Assembly: GCA_024400415.1 (NCBI GenBank)
Contig: JAKSMS010000017.1
Coordinates: 1 to 38,976 of the forward strand
Source: Bacteroidales bacterium
GTDB taxonomy: Bacteria; Bacteroidota; Bacteroidia; Bacteroidales; P3
DNA length: 38,976 bases
Reading direction: 5' to 3'
Shown: in pieces, positions 1 to 6,648 of the stretch
Position numbering within the stretch: position 1 is the first letter of the stretch
Layout: every line of letters begins with the position of its first letter
Position numbers and translations under genes: made by a program
Notes under the pieces: generated by a model
Database searches by the model: none
What the model was told of the DNA's origin: nothing
Seen by the model: the letters and a program-made list of their open reading frames with translations, nothing else

Positions 1-404
1 CCGTACTTCTGCAATGTCTCCTCCTGTCCGACATACGCACTGTCGCCAAATGCGGCCTGCCCCCTGTCGCTTTCATCCATCAGGTCAGGGAACATTTTCG
101 AATCATGCGGCGATGCTGCCGTCACCGCTATCTTCTTGAGGAACTTGCTCTTTCCGTCCACTTTCGCGCTGACTTTGTAGCCGAAGAAGTCTTCCCCGCC
201 ATTCTGTGTCCAACGGGCATCTATATCCTTCTGTTTCTTCTTGTTGGAATTGTCGTTCCACAAATCTTCCAGCGCCTTGCGGAACATCTCAAAATCGACT
301 ACCTGAGACAATCGTTCAAGTGGATTGCCCAGTTTAGAGAGCTCTTCCTTCGTATTTTGTGCGTCAAACAGAGTGACTGACCCGAGTCTCTTGTATTTTG
401 CCAT
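1..404 (-). pseudogene. IS5-family transposase, internally deleted, cut by window edge
   Basis: From an ATG at 404 the frame stays open to the left edge, giving at least 134 residues. The first ~48 residues (MAKYKRLG..., LFDAQNT, a FEMFRKALEDL helix) match the N-terminal domain of Bacteroidales IS5-type transposases. The text then passes directly into NDNSNKKKQ...DARWT, GEDFFGYK and GDSAYVG, which belong to the middle and C-terminal catalytic part. In the full-length enzymes as I recall them, more than 100 residues lie between, including the first catalytic Asp; here they are missing and the join is in frame at EDL-WND. The second catalytic Asp (in DSAYVG) is present; the Glu would lie outside the window. 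The product should be inactive. The element's end upstream of 404 could not be located with confidence. Confidence 0.8.
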
Positions 405-488
405 CAATATTCGTGATAAAGTTCAATACAATAACGAAAAATCAAGATATTTATTTTATTGTCAATAAGTTAATTTTTAGAGATTACC

Positions 489-1907
489 TTAATAATTATG
501 CGACAAATAATAAACAAACGAATTCCACTGTTCTTCTGTTACCCCATTGCTCAAGAAAACCTCTTTCAAAAGGGGAAATGAACATTTTTCTTGTCGGTAG
601 ACTTCGGCATAAAATTGTTTCAAGATTTGCAGTAGCCGCTCCTGTCCCCCTATCAGCATACCCAGTTTATGGATGACAAGTGGTGTTTTCTGGTATATAA
701 TGAGAGCTGTTCCTGAGAAATCCCGTCGCATAAAATCTGCATGGATATGGAAAATATTCTCGCCATCAGATTCTTTCCTATTATCTACATAATGTGTGTA
801 CCTACTTGAAAATATACTGTCTGAGACATCCTGTGTATTAAACAACGCCACAGAGAGATATTCTGTTAATGACTCACAAAAGAGAAAATAAGCACTGTCA
901 TCTTTAGGAGGTAAGATATCCAAATAACCATGCAGAATCTCGTGTTGAGCAACATTGCCATACCACCCAGTATTAGTTTCAAAAAAAACAGATATTGTAT
1001 CCCAATTTTCCTCTTGAAAGGCACATCCCCAAATAATATCATTGGTTTCTAGGCAATTGTCTACAATATTAATAGTAAGAAATTTCTGTTTGGGGAAGAA
1101 ATTGCAATACCTCATCATAGTCATTTTTATTTTCTCCATTCGGTTCCCCATAGTGGTTTTGCTGATTGGAACATGCATGCGTATAGTATCATTTGCATAT
1201 AAATAATAAGTGCTGTCCCAATGAAACAAGTTCAATTGGTATCTTTCATGTGAATACCCTTGCTTCTGATACCAGTGGTTCTTAATTAGGATAACGCTTA
1301 TATCATTTTCTTCTGATTTAGATAGATTAATCTGATTAGTATTACTATTAATCGAAAGTGATGGTTTGTTAAGAAATAATGTATAGCCTGTAGATGGCGC
1401 TGATATTTGAATAGATTTCACGTACATTAGAGGATGCGTAAAATACCATTCTCCATCTGAGTTAAGAATCGCATTAAAGTGAGGCAAGTTATACCAATGC
1501 AACATCATAGAATATGGTAGGTGAGAGTACGTTATTTTAATATGACAGTTGGGTGTTGGAACAATAAATTTGATTCTTGGAAATAAATATTCATAATGTA
1601 TTTGTTCCCAGTTGTCTTTAGAAGATTTGCGAGTAAACACCTGAATATCACTAAAGAACATATGTGGCATAAGCGGAGCCAACCAGTGGGGCTTTTCTAA
1701 TGACAATTCTATTGAATCCCAACTCCAATCAGAGATGCTCAATATCTCTTCAACGCTGACATGAATTGAGTCTTGATTGGCAAAAAGTGGGGTCAACGTA
1801 TCGGACTCATAGAAACAAACCGTAATATCGGATGTGATTGTTTGGGCATTGACCTCTATAATGATGTCCGTCACCAATAACAGTAATAGTAAAATTTTTG
1901 CCTTCAT
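489..1907 (-). CDS. secreted M1-like (gluzincin) metallopeptidase, divergent
   Basis: A 472-residue protein not recognised as a named gene. Residues 1-21 form a signal peptide ending VNA/Q, so it is probably exported. The long N-terminal half looks beta-rich, without a family signature. Residues 322-326 are HEILH, followed after exactly 18 residues by E345 in a CESLTEY context: the HExxH-x18-E zinc signature of M1 aminopeptidases. Y405 in YQKTPLVIHKLG, 60 residues beyond E345, resembles the conserved catalytic Tyr region of M1 enzymes, and the following helical stretch (GGQERLLQILKQFY) also fits. No clear GAMEN exopeptidase motif was found; an ETNTGWYGN segment sits where it would be expected. 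The gene is visibly AT-richer than its neighbours and lies beside a broken IS, suggesting acquisition by transfer. It appears monocistronic, with no good minus-strand promoter seen. Confidence 0.7.
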   Translation of the reverse strand: MKAKILLLLLLVTDIIIEVNAQTITSDITVCFYESDTLTPLFANQDSIHVSVEEILSISDWSWDSIELSLEKPHWLAPLMPHMFFSDIQVFTRKSSKDNWEQIHYEYLFPRIKFIVPTPNCHIKITYSHLPYSMMLHWYNLPHFNAILNSDGEWYFTHPLMYVKSIQISAPSTGYTLFLNKPSLSINSNTNQINLSKSEENDISVILIKNHWYQKQGYSHERYQLNLFHWDSTYYLYANDTIRMHVPISKTTMGNRMEKIKMTMMRYCNFFPKQKFLTINIVDNCLETNDIIWGCAFQEENWDTISVFFETNTGWYGNVAQHEILHGYLDILPPKDDSAYFLFCESLTEYLSVALFNTQDVSDSIFSSRYTHYVDNRKESDGENIFHIHADFMRRDFSGTALIIYQKTPLVIHKLGMLIGGQERLLQILKQFYAEVYRQEKCSFPLLKEVFLSNGVTEEQWNSFVYYLSHNY

Positions 1908-2002
1908 ATATTACATTTTTTTCTCAATATCAATACTTCGGAACTTTTTAGTTCAACAATTTGATTATTAATATTTTAATTAGATATTTTTAACTTTAAA
2001 AA

Positions 2003-2034
2003 TTTGGTCAAGTGGCTGAAAATGAGTATCTTTG
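2003..2034 (+). promoter_or_regulatory. orphan Bacteroidetes promoter
   Basis: TTTG at 2003-2006, 20 bases of spacing, then TATCTTTG at 2027-2034, matching the Bacteroidetes -33/-7 consensus (TTTG, TAnnTTTG). Transcription would begin near 2041, yet the next real gene starts at 2777 and has its own -7 element. Confidence 0.6.
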
Positions 2035-2040
2035 TAAATG

Positions 2041-2280
2041 ATTTCCGATAAGCGCAAAGACACCACATTTTCGAGCCCTCTGACCTTTATCAGTATGCCT
2101 GCAGAAAGGCTTTGTCGGCCGTTCCTGGTATCAAAAAGGCATTTGTTAACTTTTTAATAGAAACGCTTTTCGCTGCACTCAAGTCGTTTCTGCTCTCCGG
2201 TCTCATAAGCAATGCTTATGGACGCTCTGCTTAGAAACGCTGTGGCTATTCGTTTTATTGCCGCGAAAGGCAAATTTTTC
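2041..2280 (+). ncRNA. candidate structured transcript from orphan promoter
   Basis: AGAAACGC occurs at 2159-2166 and again at 2233-2240. CGTTTCT at 2185-2191 can pair with either copy, so two exclusive folds are possible. A 7-bp hairpin (CATAAGC/GCTTATG, 2204-2220), extendable by GTC/GAC across one bulged T, sits inside the second fold. TTGCC-gcgaaa-GGCAA followed by ATTTTT at about 2257-2280 could be a weak terminator. A short frame starting at 2038 cannot be translated from its first ATG if transcription begins near 2041. No known RNA family is recognised; this is inference from promoter plus folding potential. Confidence 0.3.
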
Positions 2281-2386
2281 TCTGATGGAAATCTCCGCCT
2301 CCCTTTGCCAATCACGGATATAGAAGGGCGATAATTACGCGCTATAAATCAGTGAAAAAGGGACTCATCTGGTTATAAATCGGCGC

Positions 2387-2496
2387 ATATGTGCTATATT
2401 TGTGCTATATATGTGCTATATATCTGCTATCTTATAGAATAGGACATATATAGGACATATATAGCACATATATAGCACAAATATAGCAGATATAAG
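2387..2496. repeat. 11-base repeat array forming a 37-base-arm inverted repeat
   Basis: Left half: 11-base units such as GTGCTATATAT at 2391, 2402, 2413 and a variant at 2424. Right half: GGACATATATA at 2442 and 2453, then GCACATATATA at 2464 and variants at 2475 and 2486. Bases 2387-2423 are the reverse complement of 2457-2493 with one mismatch (2391/2489), enclosing a 33-base centre. There are no spacers, so it is not a CRISPR. It could extrude a cruciform or form a long RNA hairpin; the period equals about one helical turn. Confidence 0.9.
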
Positions 2497-2700
2497 CCAG
2501 TTGATATTGAATTTTGGGACAGTTTTGGCCGTGATTTATCGCTAATAGCGGGTGCTAGTTCGGCAACTATACACGTGTTGACCCAATGTACGCTTGTTTT
2601 GCACCCAAAACGTTGGTGTCTGAGGCTGCTGCGGAGCGGGCTGGGTTGGGGCTGTTGATAACTTTTGGGGCAAAGTGGCGGGAAATCCGGAAAAATGTAT

Positions 2701-2708
2701 TATCTTTG
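2701..2708 (+). promoter_or_regulatory. -7 element of the DUF3127 gene
   Basis: TATCTTTG fits TAnnTTTG and lies 68 bases before the ATG at 2777. No good TTTG was found at the expected upstream distance, so only the -7 part is claimed. Confidence 0.45.
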
Positions 2709-2776
2709 TAAATCGTGTCGCGAAGGATTCGGACACGCAAATCATTGATTGTTAACAAATATAAGATATATATAAT

Positions 2777-3205
2777 ATGGAAATTCAAGGAAAAATGATC
2801 CAGATTCTGCCTGAGCAGAGAGGTGAATCAGCACGCGGACAATGGGTTCGTGGTTCTTTTGTGATTGAGACTGATGGCGAATACCCTCGCAAAGTTTTCT
2901 TCACCGCCTTTGGCGAAGACCGTTCCAATATGATCAAGGCCATCCCTGTGGGAACTATGGTTAACGTTACTTTCAGCGTAGAGTCTAGAGAATATCCAGA
3001 AGGATCTGGCCGCTGGTATACCGATGCCCGCTGCATCAGAGTTCAGCCTGCCGCCGCTCCTGGCGAGATGCCTGCTCCTGCCACTGGCTACGCTTGGGCC
3101 GGCAATGCTCCTCAGGCTGCCGCACCTGCTGCTCCTGCCGCTCAGCCTTTCGCTGCCGCACCTGCTGCCGACGCGCTGCAGAACGATGACGACCTTCCTT
3201 TCTAA
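2777..3205 (+). CDS. DUF3127 family ssDNA-binding-like protein
   Basis: A 142-residue protein whose first ~95 residues match the DUF3127 family: an opening MEIQGKMIQILP strand, ETDGEYPRKVFF, and the SREYPEGSGRWYTDARCIRV block. This predicts an OB-like beta barrel. Residues ~96-135 are a flexible Ala/Pro-rich linker, and the protein ends in DDDLPF, closely resembling the acidic tip with which SSB recruits repair and replication proteins. The arrangement (OB fold, disordered linker, acidic tip) suggests a single-stranded nucleic-acid-binding role in the cytoplasm. That role is inferred; the family has no established function that I know of. Only 26 bases separate it from the next gene, so the two probably share a transcript. 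Confidence 0.85.
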   Translation: MEIQGKMIQILPEQRGESARGQWVRGSFVIETDGEYPRKVFFTAFGEDRSNMIKAIPVGTMVNVTFSVESREYPEGSGRWYTDARCIRVQPAAAPGEMPAPATGYAWAGNAPQAAAPAAPAAQPFAAAPAADALQNDDDLPF

Positions 3206-3231
3206 TCAACGCCCACATCTAGCCGCTAGCC

Positions 3232-3768
3232 ATGGACAAGAAGGAACTTAGAAAGATGATCCGCGCTGCCAAGAAGGAGGTCAGCCTCGAAGAGAAGCTG
3301 CGCCGCTCTGAGCCTATCATGCTCAAGGTGGAGGCGCTGCCTCAGTTTGCCCAGGCCGAGACGATACTGATGTATTGGTCGATGGACGATGAGGTGCAGA
3401 CTCACGACTTTGTGAACCGCTGGTATGAGAAGAAGCGCATACTGCTGCCTTGCGTTGACGGCGACGACCTGCTTCTGCGCCAATACACAGGCCCTGAATG
3501 CCTCGTGGCCGGCGAGCAGTTCGGCATCGGCGAACCTTCCGGAGAGGTGTTTGCCGACTTGGACAGCATCGATATGATTATGGTTCCGGGAGTGGCTTTT
3601 GACCGAAACAATAACAGAATGGGCCGCGGCAGGGGATTCTATGACCGAATGCTGAAGAGCACGCCTAACGCTTATAAGGTGGGCGTCGCCTTCAACTTCC
3701 AGATGATGGACGAGATTCCGGTAGAGCCGTTCGACGTGGCCATGAACCAAGTAATCGTGGAGGACTAA
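3232..3768 (+). CDS. 5-formyltetrahydrofolate cyclo-ligase
   Basis: A 178-residue cytoplasmic enzyme that converts 5-formyl-THF to 5,10-methenyl-THF using ATP, returning a storage folate to the one-carbon pool. The family signature is clear at residues ~116-140: VPGVAFDRNNNRMG followed by the glycine-rich GRGRGFYDR nucleotide-binding loop. The basic N-terminal helix (KKELRKMIRAAKK) and ILMYWSMDDEVQT region also fit, and the length is normal. The next gene starts three bases after its stop codon, so the two are likely co-transcribed. Confidence in the family is high; no symbol is given because naming (fthC/ygfA/mthfs) varies. Confidence 0.93.
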   Translation: MDKKELRKMIRAAKKEVSLEEKLRRSEPIMLKVEALPQFAQAETILMYWSMDDEVQTHDFVNRWYEKKRILLPCVDGDDLLLRQYTGPECLVAGEQFGIGEPSGEVFADLDSIDMIMVPGVAFDRNNNRMGRGRGFYDRMLKSTPNAYKVGVAFNFQMMDEIPVEPFDVAMNQVIVED

Positions 3769-3771
3769 GAT

Positions 3772-4257
3772 ATGCCGATGTTCTATACCCCAAAGCCCCG
3801 CCAGTTCCACTACAACCCCAGGTATTACGATCCTGAACGCGAAAAGTGGGAGGATATCAAGCAGAAGTATGGCTATTCCGACGAGGACGCCAAGCGTCCG
3901 TATGTGCCAGGAGTGGAGCAAAGCCCTGAGGCTGAAGACGCGGGAGATGCCGAGCTGCGATACTTCGAAGAGAAGGTTCGCGCCATCGAACGTGGCGAGC
4001 GTACGAGCGCAGCCAAATTCGGATGGAAGGACCTGGTGCGCAGACGCGAGATGCCTCAGTTCCACTATACGCCTAGATTCCAAGACGACGGCACGCTGAA
4101 GGAAGAGGCGGAAACGGCTATCAGGCCAAAGACGAAGATTAAGATCGGCCGCCGATTCGACTTCGACGACGAAGACTATATGAAGCCTATGCCAGCCGGC
4201 AAGATTATGCTTTATGCGCTTCTTGCGGCCGTGCTGCTATATTGGATCATATTCTAA
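3772..4257 (+). CDS. conserved hypothetical protein with C-terminal membrane anchor
   Basis: A 161-residue protein of unknown function. The N-terminus is rich in aromatic and charged residues, with an internal duplication: QFHYNPRYYD at residues 11-20 and QFHYTPRFQD at 96-105. A highly charged central region follows, with KIKIGRRFDFDDED at ~122-135, and one hydrophobic helix at ~144-161 ends the protein. No N-terminal signal is seen, so it is predicted to be tail-anchored with most of the chain in the cytoplasm. I recall similar short proteins in other Bacteroidales but no assigned role. Coupling to the folate gene (three-base gap) indicates shared transcription, not necessarily shared function. 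Confidence 0.75.
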   Translation: MPMFYTPKPRQFHYNPRYYDPEREKWEDIKQKYGYSDEDAKRPYVPGVEQSPEAEDAGDAELRYFEEKVRAIERGERTSAAKFGWKDLVRRREMPQFHYTPRFQDDGTLKEEAETAIRPKTKIKIGRRFDFDDEDYMKPMPAGKIMLYALLAAVLLYWIIF

Positions 4258-4299
4258 CCCCCAACAACTAAGACAAACCCTAAAAAAAACGAAAAAATC

Positions 4300-4644
4300 A
4301 TGTTTGTACAGGTACTAAAATCAAAGATTCACAGAGTCACCGTAACAGAGGCCGACCTCGACTACATCGGCAGCATCACTATTGATGCCGAGATGGTAGA
4401 GGCTGCCAACATGATAGAGAACGAACGTGTTGACATCTATAACATCACCAACGGCGAGCGCTTCAGCACCTATGTGATCAAGGGCGAGCGCGGCAGCGGC
4501 GTGATAGGCATCAACGGCGCTGCTGCCCACAAGGCCAACGTCGGCGACCTGCTCATCATAGCCTCTTATGCCATGATGGACTTTGAGGAGGCCAAGAAAC
4601 ATACGCCTACCGTGATATTCCCTGAGAACAACCACGTGAGATAA
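4300..4644 (+). CDS. panD: aspartate 1-decarboxylase
   Basis: Produces beta-alanine from L-aspartate for pantothenate and CoA synthesis. The 114-residue proenzyme has the expected features: start [16 protein letters not shown] with the active-site Lys9, and Gly24-Ser25 in DYIGSITID, where self-cleavage yields the pyruvoyl group. Downstream are [12 protein letters not shown] and the GINGAAAH loop with DLLIIASYA typical of the family. Length is close to normal (about 115-130 residues). panB and panC are not adjacent. It begins 43 bases after the previous gene and may belong to the same plus-strand transcription unit; 15 bases separate it from the flippase-like gene that follows. Confidence 0.95.
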   Translation: MFVQVLKSKIHRVTVTEADLDYIGSITIDAEMVEAANMIENERVDIYNITNGERFSTYVIKGERGSGVIGINGAAAHKANVGDLLIIASYAMMDFEEAKKHTPTVIFPENNHVR

Positions 4645-4659
4645 TTGACGTAGACTGCC

Positions 4660-5682
4660 ATGGCAGAAGCTAAGAACCATTACATAAAAGACATTCTGAA
4701 GTTGATTCTGTTCCTCGGAATCGGCTTCTTCTTTGTATATTGGTTTCTGCTGAAGCTGGACGGCGACACCAAGTCGGCCATCTGGGAGTCTGTCACAGGT
4801 GCCAACTATTGGTGGATTGCAGTCGCCATGGCGGTGAACACCATAGCCTTGCTGATGAGGGCCTTGAGGTGGCGCATACTCTACGAACCGCTTGGCTACA
4901 GGCCATCGGCAAACAACACCTTTGGATCGGTAGTGATCACCTATTTGGCCAACCTGGCATTCCCAAGGCTAGGCGACGTGCTCCGCTGCGGCACCATGCG
5001 CACCAGCGAAGGCATCGAGATTGAGAAGTCGCTGGGCACGGTGGTGACAGAACGAATCGTAGACATCGTATCGTACCTGCTGATACTGCTTATAGGCGTG
5101 GCAGTTATGTTTGCCGACATGAAGGAGTGGTTTGGCAGCGACTTGGCCGCCAAGTTTGCCAACTGGCCCATGATGGCGGCAATGCTCTGCTCCGGCATCG
5201 CATTGGCTGTAATAATGGTATGGTGCTATTCGCATTTCCGCAAGAAGTGGATTTCGAACAAGCTGTTTGCCAAAATCGACAAGCTGATTACCGGTTGCTG
5301 GGATGGCTTCAAGAGCATCGTCTACCTAAAGAGAGGCAGCATCCTATTATTCATTATTTATAGTGTGCTGCTCTATCTGTGCTATGTGGTTGGCGGGTTG
5401 GTAACCTTCTACGCCTTCCCCGAGACTGCGGGACTAGGAATGAAAGAGGCCTGCGTGGTGTACCTCTTTGGCTCGATGGGAATGCTGATCTCGCAAGGAG
5501 GCCTGGGCGCCTACCCTGCCCTAGTGCAGAAGGCGCTGCTCATCTACGGAGTGCCGCTGGCTGCAGGTACCGCTTGCGGATGGGTGATGTGGTCGGCCAT
5601 GCAGGTGATGACTATCGTGCTCGGACTGGTATACAGCATCTACTTCTCATTAAAGAAGAACAATTCTAAACAGAATAAATAA
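4660..5682 (+). CDS. lysylphosphatidylglycerol synthase-like transmembrane (flippase-like) protein
   Basis: A 340-residue polytopic inner-membrane protein with about eight hydrophobic segments. Family features of the UPF0104/LPG_synthase_TM group are visible: an ALLMRALRWRILY segment after TM2, FGSVVITYLANLAFPRLGDVLRC in the middle, VVTERIVDIVSYLLIL next, and GSMGMLISQGGLGAYP in the C-terminal half. Such domains occur in MprF and in stand-alone proteins suspected of moving lipids or lipid-linked sugars. The soluble aminoacyl-transferase domain of MprF is absent, so the substrate cannot be named. It follows panD by 15 bases, which is unlikely to carry functional meaning. Confidence 0.8.
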   Translation: MAEAKNHYIKDILKLILFLGIGFFFVYWFLLKLDGDTKSAIWESVTGANYWWIAVAMAVNTIALLMRALRWRILYEPLGYRPSANNTFGSVVITYLANLAFPRLGDVLRCGTMRTSEGIEIEKSLGTVVTERIVDIVSYLLILLIGVAVMFADMKEWFGSDLAAKFANWPMMAAMLCSGIALAVIMVWCYSHFRKKWISNKLFAKIDKLITGCWDGFKSIVYLKRGSILLFIIYSVLLYLCYVVGGLVTFYAFPETAGLGMKEACVVYLFGSMGMLISQGGLGAYPALVQKALLIYGVPLAAGTACGWVMWSAMQVMTIVLGLVYSIYFSLKKNNSKQNK

Positions 5683-5712
5683 TATTGAATCATTAATTAA
5701 TATAAGACCAAA

Positions 5713-6645
5713 ATGGAACATACTCGCTGCTTAATCATCGGATCAGGTCCTGCCGGCTATACTGCAGGCATTTACACCGGTCGTGCTGACCTTCACCCAG
5801 TAATCTACGAGGGTCGCCAGCCTGGCGGACAGCTCACTATCACCACCGAGATAGAGAACTTTCCTGGCTATCCAGAAGGCATCTCCGGCAAGGTGATGAT
5901 GGAAGACCTTCGCAAACAGGCCGCACGCTTCGGCGCCGATATCCGCAGAGGATATATCGAGAAGATCGACCTGCAGAACCGCCCATTCAAGGCCGTTGAC
6001 GATCATGGCAACGAGATTGAGGCCGAGTCTGTAATCATCGCTACCGGCGCTTCAGCCAAATGGCTGGGACTCGACAGCGAGAAGAAATACTATGGCCAGG
6101 GCGTATCAGCCTGCGCCACTTGCGACGGATTCTTCTACAAGGGTCTCGACGTGGCCGTGGTAGGCGGCGGAGACACCGCCTGCGAAGAGGCCAACTACCT
6201 GAGCACCCTCTGCAACAAGGTGTACCTCATCGTCCGCCGCGACGAACTGCGTGCCTCTAAGGCCATGCAGCACCGCGTGCTCACCAATCCTAAGATAGAG
6301 GTGCTCTGGAACTCTTCTACCAAGGAGATTACCGGCGACGACCTTGATGGCGTAAACGGAGCCGACATCCGCAACAATAAGACCGACGAGGTCCGCCATA
6401 TCGATATAGCAGGCTTCTTCGTGGCTATCGGCCACCAGCCTAATACCGATTTCCTCGACGGCCAGATAGAGCTCGACCAGGCCGGATATATCAAGGTAGA
6501 CAGTCCACTCTCATCTACTAATGTGCCTGGTGTGTTTGCAGCAGGCGACGTTTGCGACCCACACTACCGCCAGGCCATCGTGGCTGCCGGCAAGGGCGCA
6601 TCGGCCGCAATGGATGTAGAACGATTCCTCAACAGCCAGAACTAA
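5713..6645 (+). CDS. trxB: thioredoxin-disulfide reductase
   Basis: An NADPH-dependent flavoenzyme that reduces thioredoxin in the cytoplasm. The 310 residues include the FAD-binding GSGPAGYTAGIY loop (10-21), the redox-active CATC at 134-137 in the SACATCDGFFYKG context, the NADPH-binding GGGDTACEEA loop (151-160), and the C-terminal FAD motif VFAAGDVCD. All key residues are present and the length is normal for the low-molecular-weight bacterial type. An AT-rich 30-base leader precedes the ATG. The reading frame of the following porin gene continues directly behind the trxB stop codon, implying co-transcription and perhaps translational coupling. Confidence 0.96.
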   Translation: MEHTRCLIIGSGPAGYTAGIYTGRADLHPVIYEGRQPGGQLTITTEIENFPGYPEGISGKVMMEDLRKQAARFGADIRRGYIEKIDLQNRPFKAVDDHGNEIEAESVIIATGASAKWLGLDSEKKYYGQGVSACATCDGFFYKGLDVAVVGGGDTACEEANYLSTLCNKVYLIVRRDELRASKAMQHRVLTNPKIEVLWNSSTKEITGDDLDGVNGADIRNNKTDEVRHIDIAGFFVAIGHQPNTDFLDGQIELDQAGYIKVDSPLSSTNVPGVFAAGDVCDPHYRQAIVAAGKGASAAMDVERFLNSQN

Positions 6646-6648
6646 GCC

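Larger units (their letters stand above)
1908..2776. other. 869-base gene-free region
   Basis: No credible protein-coding gene was found here. It contains an orphan plus-strand promoter at 2003-2034, a segment at 2159-2240 with alternative base-pairing, a weak terminator-like stem at 2257-2280, an 11-base repeat array folded as an inverted repeat at 2387-2496, and the -7 element of the next gene at 2701-2708. The short frames at 2542-2788 on the minus strand overlap the promoter and have no recognisable protein features. Confidence 0.7.

Noticed and set aside
398..676. 92-residue plus-strand frame at the end of the M1-like gene
   Set aside because: Overlaps the well-supported minus-strand gene and has no protein features.
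2387..2496. Possible CRISPR array
   Set aside because: Units are 11 bases and contiguous, with no spacers and no cas genes; the structure is an inverted tandem array.
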